From an uncultured Eisenbergiella sp. (lineage in GTDB: Bacteria; Bacillota; Clostridia; Lachnospirales; Lachnospiraceae), in contig CANQFM010000031.1 in assembly GCA_947598825.1 (NCBI GenBank), positions 1-36,320 of the forward strand: a stretch of 36,320 bases of DNA, in the 5' to 3' direction. A program made the position numbers and the translations under genes. Numbering within the stretch: position 1 is the stretch's first letter; each line of letters starts with the position of its first letter. Of this stretch, positions 6,501 to 15,500 are shown one piece after another. A model generated the notes under the pieces. The model did not search any database. It was not told where the DNA came from and saw only the letters and a list, made by a program, of their open reading frames with translations.

Positions 6501-9500
6501 GCAGGTTTATTTTGGCAACACCAATACTGTCTTCTCTCTGGATGCAGTATGGGGCAAGCTGGAGGCTCAAAATGACCGGGTCCCTTACGATGGGGAAAAA
6601 CACGGCCTGCCTGATGCTGATCTTTTGTTTAAAGGTGGAAAGGATCAGGCTGATCTGGAAAAGGCCCTAAACGCTGGTGTGACCGCTACTTATTCCGTAA
6701 CGGTGAAAAAGGGCGACGAACAGATTGGTTCTCCCATAACAGGCACTTTGGATTCCTTTAACACCCTCCCGCTTCCGGCGCAATGTACGGACGTGGGAAC
6801 CTATACATATGACATCAGCGTGACCTTTACAGATGCTAACCTGCTCAGCGGAGAATCTCCCAAACCTGATACCGTCACGCTCACCACCACCGCGACCCTG
6901 ATCATCGATCCCGTGCTGGAGTTAAGCGTTGCAAAGGAATTAGTGGGACGGGACTGGAAAACTGATGACGCATTCACCTTCCAACTGACATCTCCTAACG
7001 GCAACGCCAGCCTTTCCGAGCCAAAAACTGTGGAAATCACAAGGGAAGATCAGACGGAAAGCTTTGGCTATATCGCGTATCAAGGCAACGCAGCAAACGA
7101 CGGCTCTTATACACTTCGTGTCTCAGAAACGCCGGGCAGCGAAACGGGAATGACCTACGCCGACCCTCAGACCATAACCGTGGCCGTCAAAGGTAATGCC
7201 AGCGGTCCCTATACCCTCTCCGGAGATGGCATAAAAAAGGATTCCGCAAATCCCAATATATATAAAAAGACTGTAACGTTTACCAACACTTCCGTTCCCG
7301 GCAATCTGACCGTCACAAAGACCGTTGACGGCAAGGACGCCGACCAGAAAAAAGAGTTTTCCTTTACCGTAACATTAGACGATACAAGTATCAATAAAAC
7401 ATACGGCGGCATGACATTTGCAAACGGCGTTGCCAGTTTCAAACTGGCCCATGGCCAGAGTGCCACTGCCACCGGCCTGCCCGCCGGAATTAAATATACC
7501 GTTGCGGAAACAACGGAAGACCCCAACTATACCGTTTCCTCTGAAAACGAGGAAGGCACGATCCAAAGCGGGGAAACCGTCACCGCTTCTTTCACCAATA
7601 CTCTCAAGACCGGCAACCTGACCGTCACCAAAGAAGTTTCGGAAGGCGGCGATCCGAACAAAGCTTTCCGGTTCACGGTAACCTTGGACAAAACGCTCAG
7701 CGGCGCCTACGGAAATATGACATTTACCAATGGTACGGCCAGCTTCACTCTGGCCAATGGCCAGAGTGTTACTGCCGAAGGCCTGCCTGTGGGCACATCC
7801 TATACGGTAAAGGAGGATGCTTACACAAGCTACACTTCCAGTCTCCCCGCCGAAGGTCAGACTGGCACGATCCAGGCAGGAGAGACGGCCCAGGTTAACG
7901 TCACCAATACCTGGCATACCGGCAACCTGATCGTTACCAAAAAAGTTTCGCCAGGCGGTAATATTTACAAGGAATTTACCATCTATGTGAATCTGGACGA
8001 TAAAAACATCACCGGTACATATGGCGGGATGGAGTTTTCGAACGGTCTGGCTATCCTGGGGTTGGCGGACGGCGAAAGCGCAACGGCCAAGGATCTGCCC
8101 GCCGGGCTGCGCTACACCGTCTCCGAAGAACCGGCAACCGGATATCAGGTTACCTACAGCAATAATGCGACCGGTACGATCCCGGCAGACGGATCGGCGG
8201 CTCAGGTCACCGTCACCAACACCTACAAAGGAGGGACCCTGAAAGTCACCAAAACCGTGGTGGACGCTCCCCCTTCGGATGAAGGCAAGGAATTTACCTT
8301 TAAGGTAAAGCTAAATGACGAAACTGTCCACGGCCCCAGAGGAAGCGTGAGCTTTGAAAGGGGAGTAGCAACCTTTACCTTAAAAAACGGCGCGTCCATT
8401 GAAATCCCCGGACTGCCCGCCGGCGCAACCTACACGGTCACGGAGGAAGATGCCGGTTCGAGCGGCTATGTCACCAGTTCCTCCGGCAGCACCGGCAGTA
8501 TCCCTCTCAATGACACTGTGGTGGCGGCCTTTACCAACACCTACCGGCCCGGCAATCTTGAGATCCATAAGGAAGTCGCGGGTAAGGGCGCGGATCCCCA
8601 AAAGGAGTTTACTTTTACCGTAACGCTGGACGGTCATCCCGAATGCAACGACCAGCACGGGCAATTGAAGTTTGAAAACGGAGAAGCCACTTTTACCCTG
8701 AAACACGGGGAAAGTATAACCGCCACCGAGTTACCGGCAGGGGGCTATACGGTCACGGAAACGTCCGATGACGACTACGTCACTACAGTCAACGGCAGCC
8801 AGGCCAACTCCTTTACCTGCTCCCTCTCCGACGGATCCCATTCCGCTACGGTGAACTTTGTCAACCGTTACAAAACCGGCGATCTGAGTATCTCCAAAAC
8901 CGTTTCAGGAACAGGCTTTGATCCCACGCGGGATTTCCAATTTACCGTGACTCTGGGCGATAAAACGATTAACGGAACCTACGGGGATCTGGACTTTACA
9001 AATGGCACAGCTACATTTACGTTACATCACGGGGAAACCAAAACAGCCCAGGAATTGCCTAACAATACGACCTATACGGTTACGGAAACCGACGCCAACC
9101 AGCACGGATACCAGATCAAGGAAGCCTCAAAAACCGGCACGATCCGGTATGGCGCTACTGCGACTGTATCCTTTGTCAACGAGTACCACACCGGCGGTCT
9201 GACCGTCGAAAAAGTGCTTACCCCCGGGGGGAATACGACCAGGGATTTCAACTTTACCGTAACGCTGACCAACGAACCGCTGACAGGCACCTATGGCGAC
9301 ATGAAGTTTGAGAATGGCGTGGCGAAGTTTACCCGACGGGGCGGCCAGAGCTTCACCGCTACCGGTCTGCCTGCCGGGACAGGATATACCGTTACAGAAA
9401 CAGGCTCTGGGGAATACCAGGTCAGCTATAACAACCAGACCGGCACGATCCCGGATGGGGGTACTGTGACAGCCACTGTCACCAACCACTATCCCGCGGG

Positions 9501-12500
9501 ATCCCTGACCGTCAGCAAGACCGTAGTCGGAGCAGGAGGCGATCTCGATAAGGAATTTCATTTCACCGTAACCCTGAGCGGCACGGGGGCAGACATTCAC
9601 GGCCCCAGAGGTAGCGTTTCCTTTGACAACGGCACGACTTCGTTTGCTCTTAAAAGCGGAGAAAGCAAAACGATCCCGGGCCTGCCCGCTCACGCGCACT
9701 ATACCGTCACGGAAGCCGAAGCCAATCAAGGCTGCTACACGACCACCAGCGTCGGAGAAAGCGGCTCGATCCCGGACGGTGGCGTCGCGAGTGCCGACTT
9801 TACCAATACCTATACCACAGGAAATCTTTCCGTCAAAAAGGCCATTACCGGAGACAGCGCAAGCAGGACCAGACAGTTTTCCTTCAAAGTAACGCTGGAC
9901 AGCCCTATCAGCGGCGACTTCGGACAAATGCATTTTACGGACGGCGTCGCTTCCTTCACGCTATCCGACGGACAAACGATCAGCGCTTCAGGACTTCCCG
10001 CTAGGACAAAATATACTGTTACGGAAACGGATGGAAACCAGGATCATTATGTGACTGCCGCCTTGGAGAAAACCGGTACGATCCCTGCCAACAGTACTGC
10101 AGAAGTATCCTTTACCAACCGCTATCAGAGCGGCGGCCTGATCGTCCGCAAATCGGTCAGCGGCAGCGGGGCGAATAGATCCAGAGATTTTACCTTCACC
10201 GTGACTTTGGATAACGGCGATCCTACCCATCCGATCAACGGCCTTTTCGGCAATATGAACTTCATCGACGGCACAGCTACCTTTACACTGCATGACGGAC
10301 AAAACGCAGCCGCCACAGGGCTTCCTGCCGGGACAAAATATACCGTTTCGGAAAAGCCTGTTTCCGGCTATACGACTGTCTTTTCAGACAGCGCATCCGG
10401 CACAATCCCGGATCAGAATACCGCCGTCGTAAATGTCACAAATACCTACCATGCAGGCGGCCTGTCCGTCACAAAAATACTTACCGAGGGCGGCAATACG
10501 CAGCGGCGCTTCGATATCCATGTAGAGTTGTCCGATAAGAGCATCAACGGCGACTACGGCGAGATGCATTTTGCAAACGGCGCAGCCTCTTTCCAGCTTC
10601 TTGGCGTAGACGATGATGAAGAAGGCGCCAACAGTAAAACTGCTACCGGCCTGCCTGCTGGCATAACCTACGAGGTCACGGAGACGGAAGTAAACGGATA
10701 TACCGCCAGTTACACGGACTGCACCGGTACGATCCGGGATGGAGAGACGGTGTCCGCCACGATCACCAATACCTATGACGCGGGAGAACTTACGGTCAGC
10801 AAAACCGTGGCAGATGCTCCTTCTTCAGATACCGATCGGGCGTTTCATTTTACCGTCACCTTAAACGATACCACTGTCTACGGGCCAAGAGGCGATGCTT
10901 CTTTCACCGGCGGCAAGACTTCCTTTTCCCTGAAAAACGGGGAAAGCATTACGATTCCCGGTCTTCCTGCCGGAGCCACCTATACCGTCGCGGAAGAAGA
11001 AGCCGGCGAAGGCGGCTACATCACTACCAGCACCGACGCTTCCGGCACGATCCCTCATAACGGCACCGCAGAAGCGACCTTTACCAATACCTACCGCCCC
11101 GGCAGCCTCACCGTCACAAAAACCGTGGTGGGCGAGCCCGCAGACCAGCAAGATCGGGCCTTTACGTTTACCGTGACCTATAAAGATGAAGCCGGGAAAG
11201 CGATCACCGGAAAATACGGCGACATGGACTTTACAAACGGCGAAGCCACCTTTACCTTACAGAACGGCGAGAGCGCCACGGCCGAAAAGCTTCCTACCGG
11301 AAACTATGAAGTCAAAGAAACATCCGACAATAAATATGTCACCACCTCCACCGGCGCTTCCGGCACGATTACCACAGCAGGCGCCTCCGCTACCGCAGCC
11401 TTTACCAATACCTATAAGACCGGAGAACTGACCGTCAAAAAAACCGTTACCGGCGAAGGCGGCAGCAAAACCAGACTGTTTTCGTTCACAGTAACGCTGG
11501 AAGGCGCAGCCGGAGAAGCGATCAACGGTTCCTATGGCGGAATGACTTTTGAAAACGGCGTCGCAAGATTCACTTTAAAACACGGGGAAAGCAAAAGGGC
11601 GAACGGGCTGCCCGACGGGATCTCCTATCTCGTAACCGAAGATGAGGCTGATCAGAACAGCTATGTTACAACGGCCACAGGCGACAGTGGGGTAATCACC
11701 TATGGCGTCCCGGCTGAGGCGAGTTTCACCAACGACTTCCGCCGCGGCGATCTGACCGTCACAAAAATACTCGCCGCGGGCGGCAACACCCAGTGGGATT
11801 TCTCCTTCAACGTGGATCTGCAGGACGCAGCTATCAACGGGATCTACGGCGAAATGGAATTTACCGAGGGCCAGGCTTTCTTCACCTTAAAAGGAGGGGA
11901 AAGCAAAACGGCCAAAGGGCTCCCTGCAGGGACGTCTTACCTTGTTACGGAAATGCGGGCGGACGGCTATACCGCAAAACAGGAGAACTGTGAAGGCACG
12001 ATCCCGGATGGCGGCGTAGCAGAGGCAGTCATTACCAACACATATCCCGCCGGCACCCTGACCGTGACCAAAAACGTCGAGGGCGCAGGCGCAGATCCCG
12101 AAAAACAGTTCCACTTTACGGTGCGCTTAAGCGACTCCGGCGTCAACGGGCCTCGGGGTACCGATACGGATGGCACGCTGCTGTCCTTCACGGACGGCGT
12201 AGCCCATTTTACCCTAAAGAGCGGCAAAACGGCAACGCTCCAGGGCCTCCCGGCCGGTGCGTCCTATACCGTTACAGAAGAGGAAGCTGATCAGGGCAGC
12301 TACGTCACGACAGCGCAAAACACTTCCGGCGTTATAGAAGAAGACCAAACCAAAGAGGCCGTTTTCACCAACACCTTTACCACCGGAGATCTGGTCGTGT
12401 CAAAGACCGTTACGGGAAATGGGGCCGATAAGACCCTTCCCTTTGACTTTACCGTGACTGTGGACAATATCAATTCCTCCAGTCCGATCAACGGCACCTA

Positions 12501-15500
12501 TGGCGGCATGACCTTTACAAACGGCACCGCTTCCTTTTCTTTAAGCGACGGCGAGCAAAAACTGGCGAAAGGACTGCCCGCCGGGACGAAATATACCGTA
12601 ACCGAAACGAATGCGGCAGAAAAAAATTACGCGTCCAACAGCGTCAATTCCAGCGGCACGATCCCGTTTAACGACACGGCCAGGGCGACCTTTACCAACC
12701 GCTACCGGACAGGAAATCTGACCGTTCATAAGACCGTTGTCGGAAACGATCCCAATTCACTCAGAAGCTTCCGCTTCACTGTGACTTTGGATAACGGAAC
12801 CGCCGATAAGATCAGCGGCACTTACGGACAAATGACCTTTGAAAAAGGCAAGGCGGAGTTTGAGCTGCAACACGGGCAAAGCATAACAGCCGCCAATCTG
12901 CCTGCGGGGACGACCTATCAAGTAATTGAAGAAAGTGCTTCCGGCTATACGTCTGAGGCTACCGGCGACAGCGGACAGATCGGGGATCAAAGAACCGCTA
13001 CCGCAGAATTTACCAATACTTACCATGCGGGCAGCCTGTCCGTTACGAAAATCCTCACCGCAGGCGGCAATACGCAGCGGCTGTTTGACATTCATGTGGA
13101 ACTGAGCGATAAGCATATCAACGGTACCTATGGCGATATGCGCTTTGTAAACGGCGTGGCCTCCTTCCAGCTTCTTGGCGTAGACGACAACGGAGAAGGC
13201 GCCAACATCAAGACCGCCACCGGCCTGCCTGCGGGCATAACCTACGAGGTCGCGGAAACGCAGCCCGACGGCTATCGCGTCAGCTACACAGGCTGTACCG
13301 GCATGATCCAGGAGGGAACCACAGCAAACGCTACGATCACCAATACCTATGACGGCGGCTCCCTCAAGATCAGCAAGGCCGTCCGCGGCGACGGCGCCGA
13401 TCCGGAGAAGCCCTTCCGCTTTACTGTGACCCTTTCCGATACCAGCATCCAGGGGCCTAGAGGCACGGATGCGGACGGAAATCTCCTGCGATTTACCAAC
13501 GGAAGTGCCAGCCTGACCTTAAAAGACGGTCAGCATGTGGAGATTCCGGGGCTTCCTGCGGGGGCAACCTATACCGTCACGGAAGAAGAGGCCGGCGAAG
13601 GCGGCTACATCACTACCAGCACCGGCGCTTCCGGCACGATTCCTCATGGCGGCACCGCAGAAGCGGCCTTTACCAATACCTACCGCCCCGGCAGCCTCAC
13701 CGTCACAAAAACCGTGGTGGGCGCGCCCGCAGACCAGCAAGGTCGGATCTTTACGTTTACCGTGACCTATCAAGATACGACAGGGAAAACGATCACCGGG
13801 AAATACGGCGAAATGGACTTTACAGACAGCAAAGCCACCTTTACCTTAAAGGACGGCGAAAGCATCACAGCCGATGATCTTCCTACCGGAAGTTATAAAG
13901 TCGAGGAAAAGGCTGACGGCGAATATGCGACTACCTCCACCGGCTCTTCCGGTACGATCACTAAAGCAGTCACCTCCGCTACCGCCGCCTTTACCAATAC
14001 CTATAAGACCGGAGAACTGACCGTCAAAAAAACCGTTACCGGCGAAGGCGGCAGCATAACCAAACGTTTTCCTTTTACCGTTACCCTGGAGGGCGACGCC
14101 GGGAAGGCGATCAACGGCGACTTCGGACAGATGCATTTTAAAGACGGCGTCGCAACGTTTGCTTTAAGACACGGGGAAAGCCAAAAAGCGACCGGTCTGC
14201 CCGACGGGATTTCCTATACCGTAACCGAAGATGAGGCGGATCAGAACGGCTATGTTACTACGACCACAGGCGACAGTGGGAAGATCACCTATGGCGCTCC
14301 CGCTGCGGCAAACTTTATCAACGACTTCCGCCGCGGCAATCTAACCGTCACAAAGATCCTTTCCGAGGGCGGCAATATCTGGCGGGACTTCCGATTCAAT
14401 GTGGATCTGCAGGACGAGAACATCAACGGAAGCTATGGCGATCTGGATTTTACCGCGGGTCAGGCCTTCTTCACCTTAAAGGGCGGAGAAAGCAAAACAG
14501 CCCAGGGACTCCCGGCGGGGACCTCCTATTCTGTCACCGAAATGTGGGCGGACGGCTATACCGCGGAGCCGAATCACTGTAAAGGCACGATCCCCGACGG
14601 CGGCACGGCCGAAGCGTCCATCACCAACTTTTACCGCGCAGGATCCCTGACCGTGACCAAAAAAATTGAAGGCGAAGGCGCAGATCCCGAAAAGCAGTTC
14701 CACTTTACAGTGCATTTAAGCGACTCCGGGGTCAACGGCCCAAGAGGGAAGGACGCAGAAGGCCAACAGATCCAGTTTGAAAACGGCGATGCGGATTTCA
14801 CCTTAAAGGGCGGCGATTCTATAACTATCCCAGGACTCCCTGCCGAAGCGGATTATAACGTTACGGAAAGTGAGGAAAACGCGGAAGGCTATGTCACCAC
14901 CACTACAGGACGCGAAGGTACGATCCCGCTTCAGGATACTGTAGAAGCGGTCTTTACCAACACCTACCGCCCCGGCAGCCTGACTGTTTCAAAAACCGTG
15001 GTGGGCGCGCCCGAAACCGAGAAAGATCAGGCCTTTGAGTTTACCGTAACCTATCAAGATACAGCAGGAAAAGCGATCACCGGAAAATACGGCGACATGG
15101 ACTTTAAAGACGGCACGGCTACCTTTACCTTGAAAAACGGGGAAAGCCGGATCGCGGATACGCTGCCTCTCGGAAAATATGAAGTGACAGAAACGCCTGC
15201 AAAGGGGTATGCTGTTACCAGCACCAACGCTTCCGGCTCCATTACAAAAGAGCATCCCTCTGCCGCCGCAGACTTTACCAACACCTTTGAAACCGGCGCC
15301 CTGCATATTTCCATGACAGTCGAGGGACGAGGAGCGGAAAAAGACAGGGAATTCCATTTCACAGTAACCTTAAGCGATACCGGCATTAACGGGCCTATGG
15401 GACAATTTGCTTCCGGAGAAAGTCAATTAAGGGCGGCAAGGGCAGAGAACGGTTCCGATGCCCAGCTCAACTTTACAAACGGCGTCGCCAAATTTACCTT

